A stretch of DNA of 64,000 nt, taken from positions 62,001 through 126,000 of the forward strand of contig CAJJCS010000007.1 of the NCBI GenBank assembly GCA_905182755.1, read 5' to 3'. Both the position numbers and the translations under genes were made by a program. Of the stretch, positions 10,052-20,723 are shown piece after piece. The notes beneath the pieces were generated by a model. That model searched no databases, was not told the origin of the DNA, and was given only the letters and a program-made list of their open reading frames with translations. Source of the stretch: Aequorivita sp. HC6-5. GTDB lineage: Bacteria > Bacteroidota > Bacteroidia > Flavobacteriales > Flavobacteriaceae. Numbering within the stretch: position 1 is the first letter of the stretch; each line of letters opens with the position of its first letter.

Positions 10052-10820
10052 AATCATCTGCGTCTTTTAGAAACTCTAAGGCGTCTCTAGTGCTTTGTAT
10101 ATGCTGTTTATCTAGGGTGATGGTTTGTATAAAAGCTGTTTCATACTCCTGGGTAGAGAGTTGTTTACCCAAACAATCATATACTGCAGAGTGCCCCGGG
10201 TACATATGCCCATTTCCATCTTGGCCAATTCTGTTTACACCTATACAATAGCTCATGTTTTCAATAGCCCTCGCCTGCAACAAAACATCCCAAGCAGCAA
10301 TACGCTTTTGTGGCCAATTGGCAGTGTACAAAACCACATCATACCCTACATTATTGCGGGCCCAAACAGGAAAACGCAAATCATAACATATCAATGGGCA
10401 AATTTTAAACCCTAAATATTCAATAAAAACACGCGCAGCTCCAGATGTGAAAACCTGATGCTCACCGGCCAAGGTAAAGGTGTGTTTTTTATCATAGGTG
10501 TGTATCTCTCCATGTGGGGTTACAAAAAGTAACCTGTTGTAAAAATCATCCCCATCTTTTATAATGATAGTTCCTACAATGGCACTAGAAAGAAGTTTTG
10601 ATGTTGTAATAAGCCATTGTACAGTAGGTCCATTTTGAGTTTCTGAAAGCTCCTGCGCATTCATAGAAAACCCTGTGGTAAACATCTCTGGCAACACAAT
10701 TAAATCTGTGGTGTTTGCCAGTGGGCTGAGTATTTTAGAAAAATGAGCTCTATTTGCCTGTGGGTTTTCCCAGTGCAGGTTAGACTGTACTATACTTACC
10801 CTTAGTTTGAGAGAACTCAT
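10038..10820 (-). CDS. Nitrilase-superfamily amidohydrolase (omega-amidase-like)
   Basis: A 260-residue carbon-nitrogen hydrolase. The catalytic triad is visible: Glu45 (VLPEMFTTGF), Lys111 (YDKKHTF) and Cys145 (LICYDLRFPVW). These contexts match the YafV/Nit2 omega-amidase branch, which hydrolyses alpha-ketoglutaramate and alpha-ketosuccinamate in metabolite repair; that substrate is inferred from similarity. No signal peptide, so cytoplasmic. It starts four bases after the stop of the ankyrin protein gene, so the two form an operon. Confidence 0.9.
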   Translation of the reverse strand: MSSLKLRVSIVQSNLHWENPQANRAHFSKILSPLANTTDLIVLPEMFTTGFSMNAQELSETQNGPTVQWLITTSKLLSSAIVGTIIIKDGDDFYNRLLFVTPHGEIHTYDKKHTFTLAGEHQVFTSGAARVFIEYLGFKICPLICYDLRFPVWARNNVGYDVVLYTANWPQKRIAAWDVLLQARAIENMSYCIGVNRIGQDGNGHMYPGHSAVYDCLGKQLSTQEYETAFIQTITLDKQHIQSTRDALEFLKDADDFTLG

Positions 10821-10824
10821 GAGC

Positions 10825-11292
10825 TTAGGCCTCTAAAAGAGCTAGAACAGCGGCGCTGGATTGCATTTTAGCATGCTCTAGGGCAGTGTTGCCTTTATCA
10901 TCCAAGGCACTTTTATCTGCGCCATTAGCCAACAGTAGTGCTGCAATTTCTGGCTTATTAAAGGTAGCTGCAAAAATAAGAGCGGTAGCTCCATTAAAAT
11001 TTGAAATGTTTACATCAGCGCCGCTTTTAATGAGCAACTTGGCAATGGCACTGTAGCCTTTAAAACAAACACCCATAAGCGCTGTATTACCTGAGGCGTC
11101 TTGAGTGTTTATATCTTGAGGCTGCTGCAAAATAACCCTTACAATATCCATATGCCCATAATAGGTAGCTAGCAGTAAGGCAGTAGAACCACGCTGGTCT
11201 TTTTCTTGGGCCAATGAAGGATTTTCTTTTACTAAAGAAGTTACCGTAGAAACATCTGCGTTTCTAATAGCGTCAAAAAGGGATGTACTCAT
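10825..11292 (-). CDS. Ankyrin-repeat protein
   Basis: A 155-residue protein made almost wholly of four ankyrin repeats, with signatures such as GSTALLLATYYGHMDIV, GNTALMGVCFKGYSAIA and GATALIFAATFNKPEIA. No signal peptide or membrane segment, so it is likely a cytoplasmic protein-binding scaffold. It lies directly upstream of the omega-amidase-like gene with a four-base gap. The partner is unknown. A terminator lies between its start region and the sdhB end. Confidence 0.9.
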   Translation of the reverse strand: MSTSLFDAIRNADVSTVTSLVKENPSLAQEKDQRGSTALLLATYYGHMDIVRVILQQPQDINTQDASGNTALMGVCFKGYSAIAKLLIKSGADVNISNFNGATALIFAATFNKPEIAALLLANGADKSALDDKGNTALEHAKMQSSAAVLALLEA

Positions 11293-11344
11293 AGTGTTTT
11301 AATTAAAAAAGCGAATAGTAAAGATACCACACCAAGGGCAATAT

Positions 11345-11376
11345 AAAAAAGCCAAGCATTTCTGCTTGGCTTTTTT
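11345..11376. terminator. Rho-independent terminator
   Basis: Perfect 14-bp arms 11345-11358 and 11363-11376 (A6-GCCAAGCA and its complement) with the loop TTTC. It lies downstream of the minus-strand sdhCAB operon and has T runs on both strands. Confidence 0.88.
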
Positions 11377-11400
11377 ATGTATATGCAACATATATTTTGC

Positions 11401-12147
11401 TTATCCTTTTAAACTTGCAGATAGGTATTCGCGGTTCATGCGGGCAATGTTCTCTAGTGATATTCCTTTTGGACACTCTACCTCACAGGCTCCTGTATTG
11501 GTGCAATTACCAAACCCTTCTTTGTCCATCTGTTCTACCATGCTAAGCACACGCTCTGAGGCCTCCACTTGCCCTTGTGGCAACAAGGCGTACTGAGATA
11601 CTTTTGCAGAGGTAAATAGCATCGCACTTGCGTTTTTACAAGCAGCCACACAAGCCCCGCAACCAATACAAGTTGCAGCCGCAAAGGAGTCATCAGCATT
11701 TTCTTTGTTTACAGGAATTGCATTTGCATCAATGGTGTTTCCTGAGGTATTTACTGAAATGTACCCTCCTGCGTGCTGTATTCTATCAAAAGCACTGCGG
11801 TCTATCATTAAATCTTTTACTACTGGAAATGCTTTGGCCCTAAAAGGCTCAACAACTATGGTATCGCCATCGTTAAACTTACGCATATGCAGCTGGCAGG
11901 TTGTTACCAATCTATCTGGACCATGAGGCTCTCCATTAATTTGCAAAGAACAAGACCCACAGATACCTTCTCTACAATCGTGATCAAACACCACAGGAAT
12001 ATCTCCTTGATTGATGAGTTGTTCGTTTAAAACGTCTAACATTTCCAAGAAAGACATATCTGGTTCTATCCCATCAATAGGATAGGTTTGTATTGCCCCT
12101 TTTGCATTTGCATTTTCTTGACGCCAAATTTTAAGTGTAAGTTTCAT
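11401..12147 (-). CDS. sdhB: Succinate dehydrogenase iron-sulfur subunit
   Basis: The 248-residue iron-sulfur subunit of the succinate:quinone oxidoreductase (complex II), passing electrons from SdhA to the membrane. The [2Fe-2S] site is at CREGICGSC with a distal Cys in LVTTCQ. The two ferredoxin-like clusters use [14 protein letters not shown] and [14 protein letters not shown]. The spacing fits the type B enzymes of Bacteroidota that use menaquinone and a single cytochrome b subunit. Last gene of sdhCAB; only seven bases separate it from sdhA. Confidence 0.97.
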   Translation of the reverse strand: MKLTLKIWRQENANAKGAIQTYPIDGIEPDMSFLEMLDVLNEQLINQGDIPVVFDHDCREGICGSCSLQINGEPHGPDRLVTTCQLHMRKFNDGDTIVVEPFRAKAFPVVKDLMIDRSAFDRIQHAGGYISVNTSGNTIDANAIPVNKENADDSFAAATCIGCGACVAACKNASAMLFTSAKVSQYALLPQGQVEASERVLSMVEQMDKEGFGNCTNTGACEVECPKGISLENIARMNREYLSASLKG

Positions 12148-12154
12148 CTGTATC

Positions 12155-14170
12155 TTATTTATATGAACGTGTTTTCAATTCTATATTCTCAAAGTTCAAT
12201 TCTTCTTTATGAAGTAAGGCCTCTTTTGGGGCTCCTTTATACTCCCAGGCAGAAACATACTTGAAGTTTTTATCATCTCTTAGTGCTTCTCCTTTTTGAG
12301 CACCATCTAGCTCTACGCTCTCTTCTCTGAAGTGACCTCCACAAGATTCTCTTCTATCAAGAGCATCTTTAGCAAAAAGCTCTCCTAATTCTAGGAAATC
12401 TGCAACACGGCCCGCCTTTTCTAGTTCTTGGTTTAAGGTGTCTTTTGTTCCTGGAACTTTTACATTGTTCCAAAAATCTTCTCTCAATGCCGAAATTTCT
12501 TCAATGGCATCTTTAAGGTCTTTTTCATTACGAGACATTCCACATTTATTCCACATAATCTTACCTAGCTTTTTATGGTAATAATCTACAGAACGCTCTC
12601 CAGATCCAGACATCAATTTATTGATGCGGTCTTTAACTTCGTTTTCTGCTTGGTCAAACTCTTTGGTGTCTGTGGGTATCTTTCCTGTTCTAATATCTTT
12701 AGAAAGGTAATCTCCAATGGTGTATGGCAATACAAAATATCCGTCTGCGAGTCCTTGCATGAGTGCAGAGGCGCCAAGCCTGTTGGCACCATGGTCAGAG
12801 AAGTTTGCCTCCCCTGTTGCGTACAATCCCTCAACGGTGGTTTGCAGGTTGTAATCTACCCATAGCCCTCCCATTGTATAATGTACTGCAGGGTAAATCA
12901 TCATAGGGGTTTTGTAGGGGTTCTCATCTACAATCTTCTCATACATCTGGAAAAGATTCCCGTATTTATTTTCAATAACGGCAGCACCCATTTTGTATAT
13001 ATCTGCTTCAGATGGGTTGCTAATTTTTTCTGTTAATGCTTTTTCTCTTCCATAACGCTCAATAGCTGTTGCAAAATCAAGGTATACTGCTTCACCTGTT
13101 TTGTTTACACCAAAACCTGCATCACAACATTCTTTTGCTGCCCGTGATGCAACATCACGAGGAACCAGATTACCAAAGGCCGGGTAACGACGCTCAAGGT
13201 AATAATCTCTGTCTTCTTCGGATAATTGGGTTGGCTTAAGCCTTCCTTCTCTTATGGCCAAAGCATCTTCTTTCTTTTTAGGAACCCATATGCGGCCATC
13301 ATTACGCAGAGACTCGCTCATTAGGGTAAGTTTAGACTGATGGTCTCCAGATACAGGAATACACGTTGGGTGTATCTGCGTATAGCAAGGGTTGGCAAAG
13401 TAAGCGCCTCTTCTGTGTGCTCTCCAAGAGGCAGTAACATTACTACCCATCGCGTTTGTACTTAAAAAGAATACATTACCATAGCCTCCAGAGGCCAAAA
13501 CAACGGCATGGGCAGAGTGGCGTTCTATCTCTCCAGTAACAAGATTACGCGCAATAATACCTCTGGCTTTACCATCAACTTTTACAACGTCAAGCATTTC
13601 ATGACGGTTAAAAGATTGTATTTTACCTCTATTGATTTGACGGTTCATTGCAGAATAAGCGCCTAGTAAAAGTTGCTGTCCTGTTTGTCCTTTGGCATAA
13701 AAAGTTCTAGAAACCAAAACCCCTCCAAAAGATCTATTGTCTAAAAGACCTCCATACTCTCTTGCAAAAGGAACTCCTTGGGCAACGCACTGGTCTATAA
13801 TATTTGTTGAAACTTCTGCCAAACGATGTACGTTTGCCTCACGAGAGCGATAATCTCCCCCTTTTACAGTGTCGTAGAATAACCTGTAGGCAGAATCTCC
13901 ATCTCCTTGGTAGTTTTTTGCTGCATTAATTCCTCCTTGTGCTGCAATTGAATGTGCACGACGCGGAGAATCTTGGTAGCAAAATGTTTTTACGTTGTAG
14001 CCTAGTTCTGCAAGAGTTGCAGCAGCACTACCACCTGCAAGTCCTGTACCAACAATAATAACATCGATGTTACGCTTGTTTGCTGGATTTACAAGGTCAA
14101 TTTCGTTTTTATGCTTGGTCCACTTATCTGCTAGTGGTCCTGAAGGTATTTTAGAATCTAATATAGACAT
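12155..14170 (-). CDS. sdhA: Succinate dehydrogenase flavoprotein subunit
   Basis: The 671-residue catalytic subunit that oxidises succinate to fumarate (or the reverse) with covalent FAD. The Rossmann FAD motif [18 protein letters not shown] lies near residues 41-58, and the FAD-attachment region is [17 protein letters not shown]. Substrate-binding and catalytic segments follow, for example [19 protein letters not shown] and [30 protein letters not shown] near residue 455 closes the FAD site. The long form of about 670 residues is typical of Bacteroidota. Sits between sdhC (10-bp gap) and sdhB. Confidence 0.97.
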   Translation of the reverse strand: MSILDSKIPSGPLADKWTKHKNEIDLVNPANKRNIDVIIVGTGLAGGSAAATLAELGYNVKTFCYQDSPRRAHSIAAQGGINAAKNYQGDGDSAYRLFYDTVKGGDYRSREANVHRLAEVSTNIIDQCVAQGVPFAREYGGLLDNRSFGGVLVSRTFYAKGQTGQQLLLGAYSAMNRQINRGKIQSFNRHEMLDVVKVDGKARGIIARNLVTGEIERHSAHAVVLASGGYGNVFFLSTNAMGSNVTASWRAHRRGAYFANPCYTQIHPTCIPVSGDHQSKLTLMSESLRNDGRIWVPKKKEDALAIREGRLKPTQLSEEDRDYYLERRYPAFGNLVPRDVASRAAKECCDAGFGVNKTGEAVYLDFATAIERYGREKALTEKISNPSEADIYKMGAAVIENKYGNLFQMYEKIVDENPYKTPMMIYPAVHYTMGGLWVDYNLQTTVEGLYATGEANFSDHGANRLGASALMQGLADGYFVLPYTIGDYLSKDIRTGKIPTDTKEFDQAENEVKDRINKLMSGSGERSVDYYHKKLGKIMWNKCGMSRNEKDLKDAIEEISALREDFWNNVKVPGTKDTLNQELEKAGRVADFLELGELFAKDALDRRESCGGHFREESVELDGAQKGEALRDDKNFKYVSAWEYKGAPKEALLHKEELNFENIELKTRSYK

Positions 14171-14180
14171 AGCGATGTTT

Positions 14181-14846
14181 TTAGTGTGGGAGTTGATTTA
14201 AATGCAAGTAAATGGCAATAAAAATAAACCCTACAGGTATTAGTATTGCGTATACTTTGGCAAATCTGGTTAGTGCTACAGAATATTTGTTGTTAAAACC
14301 TACACTCTGGAAAGACGAGGCAAATCCATGCCATAAATGCATGGCCAGTAGCGCGAAAGAAACTACATAGAGCCCAACACGCACTGGGTTTTCAAATTTA
14401 TGAACTGTTTCTGCGTAGTATCTAGTTGGATCTTCTGGGTGAGATTCTACATACTTGTGTATCATTTCTGGAATCCAGAAATCATAAAAGTGTAGTCCTA
14501 AAAATGCCAGGATTACCAAACCAGAAATAATCATATTTCTAGAGGCCCAACTAGCGTTTGTGCTGCCTTTATAAGAGGCGTACTTCACCGCTCTTGAACT
14601 TCTGTTTTTAAGCTCCAAAATAAAGCCCATCACAAAGTGGAAAACAACTCCAAAAATCAGTATTGGCTGCAAGAGTCCTTGAACAAGACCGTTGTTTCCC
14701 ATAAAATGGGACCAACTATTAAAAGTGTCTGGAGAGAGTACTGCTGTTGCGTTAATAACAAAATGCTGTCCTAGAAAAAATACTAAGAACAAACCAGAAA
14801 GTGCCATGGCAACTTTTCTAGCAATTGAAGAGGATATGATTCCCAT
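14181..14846 (-). CDS. sdhC: Succinate dehydrogenase cytochrome b subunit
   Basis: The 221-residue membrane anchor of complex II, which holds two b haems and the quinone site. I set the start at 14846 ([20 protein letters not shown]) because it begins the conserved helix I; an upstream in-frame start at 14930 would overlap the promoter. Five membrane helices can be seen, with histidines in the expected helices ([32 protein letters not shown]). This fits the single-subunit type B family. First gene of the sdhCAB operon. Confidence 0.94.
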   Translation of the reverse strand: MGIISSSIARKVAMALSGLFLVFFLGQHFVINATAVLSPDTFNSWSHFMGNNGLVQGLLQPILIFGVVFHFVMGFILELKNRSSRAVKYASYKGSTNASWASRNMIISGLVILAFLGLHFYDFWIPEMIHKYVESHPEDPTRYYAETVHKFENPVRVGLYVVSFALLAMHLWHGFASSFQSVGFNNKYSVALTRFAKVYAILIPVGFIFIAIYLHLNQLPH

Positions 14847-14875
14847 TATCGTTGAGTTTTCTAAATTTCTACTTA

Positions 14876-14903
14876 CAAAAATACATCTCAAATTGCGTAT
14901 CAA
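14876..14903 (-). promoter_or_regulatory. Bacteroidota-type promoter of sdhCAB
   Basis: Read on the minus strand, TTG (plus 14901-14903) is followed by a 17-base spacer and TATTTTTG (plus 14876-14883), a match to the primary-sigma consensus TTG-N17-23-TAnnTTTG. It lies about 30 bases upstream of the chosen sdhC start and supports that start over the one at 14930. Confidence 0.7.
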
Positions 14904-14961
14904 CAAACAATAGCTTTTGTTTATTGTCAATTTAGAATTGATATGCCTAAACAGCGCTTAT

Positions 14962-17805
14962 TTATTTTACTTCTACTGTTTTATTTATTGTAAAATCTCC
15001 TATAGAGACCTCAACAATATAGCTCCCTTTGGGTAAATAAAATGTGCCATTAGCTCCTTGAAAAGTTGAGATATCTCCTTTTTCAAGTTGTTTTTTCCCC
15101 TTTTGAGAAACACTAGCGTTGTAAGGCACAACATTAAATCCTTTAGTTAAAGTAACCTCCCAAGACTTTAAAACGTTTCCGCTTTCTTGGGCTACAGAAA
15201 TTTTGGCCTCACCCCCTAAAGGCGCAAAAATCTGTAGGGGCACACTTGGCTCAAAATAAGCTCCATAGTTATTAAATCCTGTGCTCCCCCAACGACGACT
15301 CGCCCTTACACTTGCAATATCTGCAAGCATGAGACTGCCCATTGTTTTTTCTGAAATACCCTGCAGTAAAGAAATATCTGCCTTATAAATACTACGCCCA
15401 TGAGTTCCTAGCAAAAGGTGTTTGTCTCTGGCCTGAATTGTCAAGTCATGTACCGCAACATTTGGTAATCCTTCATAAAAAGGGTTCCAAGAAGCGCCGT
15501 TGTCAAAAGAAGTATATGCCCCATTATCTGTACCTAGGTATAAGATAGCTGGGTTTGCTGGGTCTTCTCTAATTACGTTTACCCCGGCGAGCGGTAAATT
15601 GTTTGAAATATTTGTCCAAGATGCTCCATAATTATCACTCATATATACATAAGGCGTGAAATCATCCCAGCGATAACCGTTGAGTGTTAGATACACGCGC
15701 TGCTTTTCATGCATCGAGGCTACAACACGAGAGACCCAAAGATCTTTTGGTAATGTGGTAGAAATATCCTGCCAGTCACTCCCTGAGTTTTGAGACACAA
15801 AGACCTTCCCGTCATCACTACCGGTGTACAACAACCCGAACTGAAATTTAGACTCATCGATACTAGTTAGGGTTCCGTAGGCAACATTTCCTTGCTTACC
15901 GCCGCTGGTTAAATCTTCAGAAATTGCAATCCAGTCTGTTCCTCTGTTCATGGAGCGCATTAATTTGTTGCCTCCTAAATACAAAATATCTTGATTGTGT
16001 GAACTTAGTAAAATAGGTGTTTGCCAATTAAATCGGTAGGGGCTATCCCCTAGCTCATGCTTAGGCTGAATGTAGGTTTGAGTATTATCCGCTCTGTTTA
16101 ACCTAAAATAATTTCCGAATTGAAATCCTGTATATACCACGTTGCTATCTCGAGCATCTGTTTGTATCTGCATGCCATCTCCTCCCATGATAAACTCATA
16201 TGGGTATTTCCCGTTTTGCTTCCAGCGTGGGCTCTTTTGATAGGTATGAGCACCTACCCAAACCCCATTGTCTTGTAGGCCTCCATATACGTTATAAGGC
16301 TCCTGATTATCTACGTGTATGGCATAAAACTGCCCCACAGCGGGTTGGTTGTTTTTAATCCAATTTGCACCGTCATCATAGCTAATATTAACACCTCCGT
16401 CATTACCGTTAATTAAGTGTCCTGGTTTGTTTGGGTTGATCCATAACGCATGGTGATCTGCGTGTACATTTGGGGCAGAAATAGAGCTGAATGTCTTACC
16501 TGCATCTTTAGATTTTAAAATAGGCACACCATAGATGTAGATGCCGTCTTTATTGCTTGGATCTACGTGTATTTTACCAAAATAGTACCCATAACTGTAA
16601 TAAATACCGTCCAAAAAGCCCTCATGAGTTTTACTCCAAGTAAGCCCGCCGTCTATACTTTTATAAACCTCTGCGCCAATTACTGGGGTGTCAAACAACA
16701 TTGCGTTTGCATCTTCCAGATAGGTTGCTAGATCTGCAGGAGCAACACCCCCGCCACGTACCATACTCTTTACGTTATCTGCCCTGTATTTTTCTTGAAA
16801 GCCGTTGTTTTTTAAATATGCATTAAGTTTTTTGTTATCTAGGGCTAAAAAAGCTTCACGGGTCATGGTTTTAAATTGCTCTTTAGACAAGCCATTTGAG
16901 TTACTAGAAGATCCTGCATCTTCTCTTCTGGCCTGATTGTCATGCACAGCATATATTGTATTTTGGTCAAAAACCGCAAGACCAATACGCCCCACACCTT
17001 CTCCTGTTGGAAAACCGCTTTTAGGGCTAGAAACCTTTACCCATGAGCTACCACCGTCTGTACTTTTGTAAATGGCACTACCTGAGCCGCTACCTCTAAA
17101 ATTCCAGGCTTTACGGTCTTTATCCCAAGAGGAGGCAAACATGATATTAAAATTATTGGGAGCTGCGTCCATCTCTATAATACCGCTTTGATTGTTTACA
17201 AAAAGTGTTTGTTCCCAAGAAACACCACCATCTGTAGTTTTGTATACTCCGCGCTGATCATTTTTAGAATACAAATGCCCCACAACACTTACTACCACAT
17301 GTTTTGGGTTTGTTGGGTTTATTATTATTTTACTTATATGGTGGCTATCTGCAAGCCCTAGATGCTCCCAAGTGTCTCCATTGTTAGAGGAGCGCAAAAT
17401 GCCAATACCTGCATAACTTGAACGAGAGGAATTCACCTCTCCTGTTCCAACCCAAATAGTTCTTGTGTTCCAATCTACAGCCAAACTACCTACATTTTGA
17501 GTAGGGCTATTGTCTAAAATAGGTGTAAATGTGGTGCCGTTATTTACGGTGTGCCAGACACCACCACTTGCATAACCAACATAAAACTCTGTTGGATTGC
17601 TAGGATTTACAGCCAAATCTACCACACGGCCACTCATAATGGTAGGTCCTATATTGGTAAAAGGAAGGTTTTTAACAAGAGAGTTTTCTGTGAGTGTTTG
17701 TTTTTCTTGTAAAGAAGCAAGCACACTATCTGAGGCAGATGGAGCTTGTTGAGCAAGACCAAAATAGGTCGTAAAAACAAGCACTAGGAGGATGTGTTTT
17801 TTCAT
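14962..17805 (-). CDS. Secreted BNR/sortilin-type beta-propeller protein
   Basis: A 947-residue exported protein with a signal peptide (MKKHILLVLVFTTYFGLAQQ). It holds at least nine Asp-box (BNR) motifs of the form S-x-D-x-G-x-x-W, for example SSNNGDTW, STDGGSSW, SIDGGLTW, SYDDGANW, SQNSGSDW and SFDNGASW, spread over about residues 130-800. Two stacked propellers like those of VPS10/sortilin-type glycosidase-like proteins are likely. Catalytic activity is not shown; databases often call such proteins glycosyl hydrolases. The last 130 residues are a beta domain ending in VSIGDFTINKTVEVK, which is not a clear T9SS sorting domain. A promoter-like TAATTTTG lies upstream on the minus strand (plus 17851-17858). 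Monocistronic. Confidence 0.85.
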   Translation of the reverse strand: MKKHILLVLVFTTYFGLAQQAPSASDSVLASLQEKQTLTENSLVKNLPFTNIGPTIMSGRVVDLAVNPSNPTEFYVGYASGGVWHTVNNGTTFTPILDNSPTQNVGSLAVDWNTRTIWVGTGEVNSSRSSYAGIGILRSSNNGDTWEHLGLADSHHISKIIINPTNPKHVVVSVVGHLYSKNDQRGVYKTTDGGVSWEQTLFVNNQSGIIEMDAAPNNFNIMFASSWDKDRKAWNFRGSGSGSAIYKSTDGGSSWVKVSSPKSGFPTGEGVGRIGLAVFDQNTIYAVHDNQARREDAGSSSNSNGLSKEQFKTMTREAFLALDNKKLNAYLKNNGFQEKYRADNVKSMVRGGGVAPADLATYLEDANAMLFDTPVIGAEVYKSIDGGLTWSKTHEGFLDGIYYSYGYYFGKIHVDPSNKDGIYIYGVPILKSKDAGKTFSSISAPNVHADHHALWINPNKPGHLINGNDGGVNISYDDGANWIKNNQPAVGQFYAIHVDNQEPYNVYGGLQDNGVWVGAHTYQKSPRWKQNGKYPYEFIMGGDGMQIQTDARDSNVVYTGFQFGNYFRLNRADNTQTYIQPKHELGDSPYRFNWQTPILLSSHNQDILYLGGNKLMRSMNRGTDWIAISEDLTSGGKQGNVAYGTLTSIDESKFQFGLLYTGSDDGKVFVSQNSGSDWQDISTTLPKDLWVSRVVASMHEKQRVYLTLNGYRWDDFTPYVYMSDNYGASWTNISNNLPLAGVNVIREDPANPAILYLGTDNGAYTSFDNGASWNPFYEGLPNVAVHDLTIQARDKHLLLGTHGRSIYKADISLLQGISEKTMGSLMLADIASVRASRRWGSTGFNNYGAYFEPSVPLQIFAPLGGEAKISVAQESGNVLKSWEVTLTKGFNVVPYNASVSQKGKKQLEKGDISTFQGANGTFYLPKGSYIVEVSIGDFTINKTVEVK

Positions 17806-18036
17806 ATGATTGGTTTAAAAAATGTAAAATACAGAAAGCTAAAACTACCTCAAAATTATTTTAGGAAGTTTAACACGGCTAGGGCTGTTTGATTTTTATA
17901 TTAATTACATACTTTTAGTATCTTTAACACCCTAAAGAGGCTTTCTTAACTCAAGAGTTTGAAAATTTTTGTTGGTCATAGCCTAGTTTTTTAGCCAAAT
18001 CGTAAACCCAACTATAAAATAACGCCCTTTGGCGTA

Positions 18037-18065
18037 TTGAATAAAAATTGCAATCCTTACTTTTG
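18037..18065 (+). promoter_or_regulatory. Bacteroidota-type promoter of the Xaa-Pro aminopeptidase gene
   Basis: TTG at 18037-18039, an 18-base spacer, then TACTTTTG at 18058-18065: a full match to TTG-N17-23-TAnnTTTG. The chosen ATG is 30 bases downstream. A small hairpin (ACGCC-cttt-GGCGT, about 18022-18035) lies just ahead of the -33 element. Confidence 0.72.
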
Positions 18066-18095
18066 AAATCGCGTTGTATTAAAACATCACTATTT

Positions 18096-19388
18096 ATGAA
18101 ATATCACCAAATAGATTCCAAGCTTTACATTAAAAACCGCAAAAACTTTATGGCTCAAATGAAGTCCTCGAGTTTGGCCGTATTTAACAGTAATGACATA
18201 TACCCAATTGGCGCAGATAGCACGATGCCTTTTGAGCAGGCAAGAGATATTTTATATTTAAGTGGCGTAGATCAAGAAGAAAGTATTTTAGTGCTATTTC
18301 CAGAGTGTCCTAACCCAGATCACAAAGAAATTTTATTTTTAAAAGAAACCAACGAGCACATTGCAATTTGGGAAGGAGAGAAACTTACTAAAGAAAGAGC
18401 TCTTGAGGTAAGCGGTATCAAAACAGTGTATTGGCTGCAAGATTTTGACAAAATAATGCGAGAGCTTATGGCGCAAAGCCAAACGATTTATTTTAACACC
18501 AATGAGCATTACAGGGCAGCTATTGAAACACAAACAAGAGAAGACCGTTTTATACTAAAAACCAAAGCAAGTTTTCCTGCACACACCTGGGCAAAGAGCA
18601 ATCCTATTTTGCAACGATTACGCGCTGTGAAAGACCCAATTGAGATAGCTTTAATTCAACAAGCCTGTGACATTACACAAAAAGGGTTTAGAAGAGTCTT
18701 AGGGTTTGTAAAACCTGGTGTTTGGGAGTTTGATATTGAGGCAGAGTTTATGCATGAGTTTTTAAGAAATCGTTCTAAGAAATTCGCATACACACCAATT
18801 GTGGCTAGTGGAAATAATGCCAATGTATTACACTACATTGAAAATAACCAACAATGTAAAGCGGGTGATTTGATCTTGCTAGATGTTGGTGCAGAATACG
18901 CAAACTACAGCAGCGATATGTCTCGTACTATTCCTGTTAGTGGCAGATATACAGCTAGACAAAAAGCAGTTTACAACGCTGTAAACAGTGTTAAAGAGCA
19001 GGCCACTAAATTGCTGGTTCCTGGAACGCTTTGGAAAGAATACCACAAAGAAGTAGGACATATTATGACCAGCGAATTATTAGGTCTAGGGCTTATAGAT
19101 AAGGCTGATGTTAAAAATGAAAACCCAGACTGGCCAGCCTATAAAAAATACTTCATGCATGGCACATCTCACCACATGGGATTAGACACCCATGATTATG
19201 GATTACTTTGGGAGCCTATGCAGGCAAATATGGTATTCACGGTAGAGCCTGGTATTTATATCCCAGAAGAAGGTTTTGGTATTAGACTTGAAGATGATGT
19301 TGTAATACAACAAACTGGAGCCCCATTTAATTTAATGAGAAATATCCCAATTTTAGCAGATGAAATTGAGGATCTCATGAACTCTTAG
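18096..19388 (+). CDS. Xaa-Pro aminopeptidase (M24B family)
   Basis: A 430-residue cytoplasmic metallopeptidase that removes N-terminal residues ahead of proline. I use the ATG at 18096 (MKYHQIDSKLY), which lies just after the promoter; a start at 18048 would place the promoter inside the gene. An N-terminal AMP_N domain (residues about 1-150) precedes the pita-bread M24 domain. Metal ligands are visible in LLDVGAEYANYSSDMSRT (two Asp), HGTSHHMGLDTHD (His), VEPGIYIPE (Glu) and RLEDDVV (Glu). The final 14 bases overlap the convergent brnQ gene. Confidence 0.93.
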   Translation: MKYHQIDSKLYIKNRKNFMAQMKSSSLAVFNSNDIYPIGADSTMPFEQARDILYLSGVDQEESILVLFPECPNPDHKEILFLKETNEHIAIWEGEKLTKERALEVSGIKTVYWLQDFDKIMRELMAQSQTIYFNTNEHYRAAIETQTREDRFILKTKASFPAHTWAKSNPILQRLRAVKDPIEIALIQQACDITQKGFRRVLGFVKPGVWEFDIEAEFMHEFLRNRSKKFAYTPIVASGNNANVLHYIENNQQCKAGDLILLDVGAEYANYSSDMSRTIPVSGRYTARQKAVYNAVNSVKEQATKLLVPGTLWKEYHKEVGHIMTSELLGLGLIDKADVKNENPDWPAYKKYFMHGTSHHMGLDTHDYGLLWEPMQANMVFTVEPGIYIPEEGFGIRLEDDVVIQQTGAPFNLMRNIPILADEIEDLMNS

Positions 19389-20670
19389 CCGCCTGCTGGT
19401 TTTGTTTTTTTGTGTGCTTAAATATATTTACACATATAAAAACCAGCAGCCCTGGCAGCACCCAGCCCATCCCTTGTTTTGCAAATGGAATCCATTGTTT
19501 AACACTATTTAAAGATCCTGGGCTCATGAAAAATTCCAAAAAATCTGGAATACTAAACACAAAGGTAGTTATCGTTACTGCTCTAAAAATTAAGGCAGAG
19601 GCAAGCCTTGTGGGTATGCTATTAAGTAAAATTAGCACAATGGTAATTGGGTAAATAAACATTAAGGCTGGCAAGGCTACATTGATAATAAAACGAACAT
19701 CAAATTGCCCTACCAAAACCCCTATAAGACAGCCCATAATTGAGGTAATTGTATAGGCCCATGGAGTGTTTTTGGCAATCCCCTTTACAAAATCTGCAGT
19801 TCCTGTTACTATGCCAACGGCAGTGGTGAAGCATGCCAATGCTACTAATACCCCTAAAAAAGCAGTGCCATAATCACCCAAGGTGTTTGTACTTAATATG
19901 TTGAGTAAATCTATTCGCTCGGTGACTTGCAAATTTCCGCTGTAATAAGCTCCAAGTGCAATAAGGCCTCCATAAACTAAAAACAACCCTATGCCAGCTA
20001 GAAGCCCAGAACGGGCAATCATGCGTTTTTTTTCTTTATAATTGTACTTGTCTTGCAAGGCCAATGAAATTACAATTACGCCTCCAACTACAACACCTCC
20101 AAGTGCATCAAAGGTTTGATAGCCCTCCAAAACCCCTTCAGTAAATGTGTTTTCAAAAATAGTATTCCCCATAGGCGCCAGATCTGCAAAGAAGCCTAAA
20201 GCAATTATTAGTAAAAGTAACAGTACAATTAAAGGGGTTAAAAACGTACCAATAAGACTTAAAATACGGGTCCTATTTAAGGCAAAGACCAATACCAACG
20301 TAAAATAAATAGCACTTACACTTAGAGAAGAAATATCAAAATAAGGTGCAACAGCAATTTGGTAGGCAACAGATGCCGTTCTAGGAGAAGGCAAGCTAAC
20401 ACATATACTATATATGATAATGGCATATATTATTGCAAATTTGGGAGAAACCTTATTGGCAAAATCCAAAAGAGTTCCCTGCAATCGCGCATATCCATAA
20501 ATAGCCAAAATGGGTATCACTACTGCAGAAAGCGCAAAACCAATGGCCACCCACACCCAACTACTCCCGGCATTATAGCCTAAAAAGGGAGGCAATATTA
20601 AATTTCCTGCACCAAAAAACAAGGAAAACAAAGCAAATGCAACAAGGTATGTTTGTTTGGTGTAATTCAT
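19375..20670 (-). CDS. brnQ: Branched-chain amino acid:cation symporter
   Basis: A 431-residue inner-membrane protein of the LIVCS family that imports leucine, isoleucine and valine with Na+ or H+. About twelve hydrophobic helices can be seen. The start of the family is clear: LFSLFFGAGNLILPPFLGY in helix I, then SLPSPRTASVAYQIAVAPYF. Length matches the family. Divergent from the alpha/beta hydrolase gene at 20724, and its end overlaps that of the convergent peptidase gene. Confidence 0.93.
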   Translation of the reverse strand: MNYTKQTYLVAFALFSLFFGAGNLILPPFLGYNAGSSWVWVAIGFALSAVVIPILAIYGYARLQGTLLDFANKVSPKFAIIYAIIIYSICVSLPSPRTASVAYQIAVAPYFDISSLSVSAIYFTLVLVFALNRTRILSLIGTFLTPLIVLLLLLIIALGFFADLAPMGNTIFENTFTEGVLEGYQTFDALGGVVVGGVIVISLALQDKYNYKEKKRMIARSGLLAGIGLFLVYGGLIALGAYYSGNLQVTERIDLLNILSTNTLGDYGTAFLGVLVALACFTTAVGIVTGTADFVKGIAKNTPWAYTITSIMGCLIGVLVGQFDVRFIINVALPALMFIYPITIVLILLNSIPTRLASALIFRAVTITTFVFSIPDFLEFFMSPGSLNSVKQWIPFAKQGMGWVLPGLLVFICVNIFKHTKKQNQQAAKSS

Positions 20671-20723
20671 AGAAAAGAATCTTGTTAATGGCTATTTTTG
20701 TAACCGAGCTTCAATATACCAAA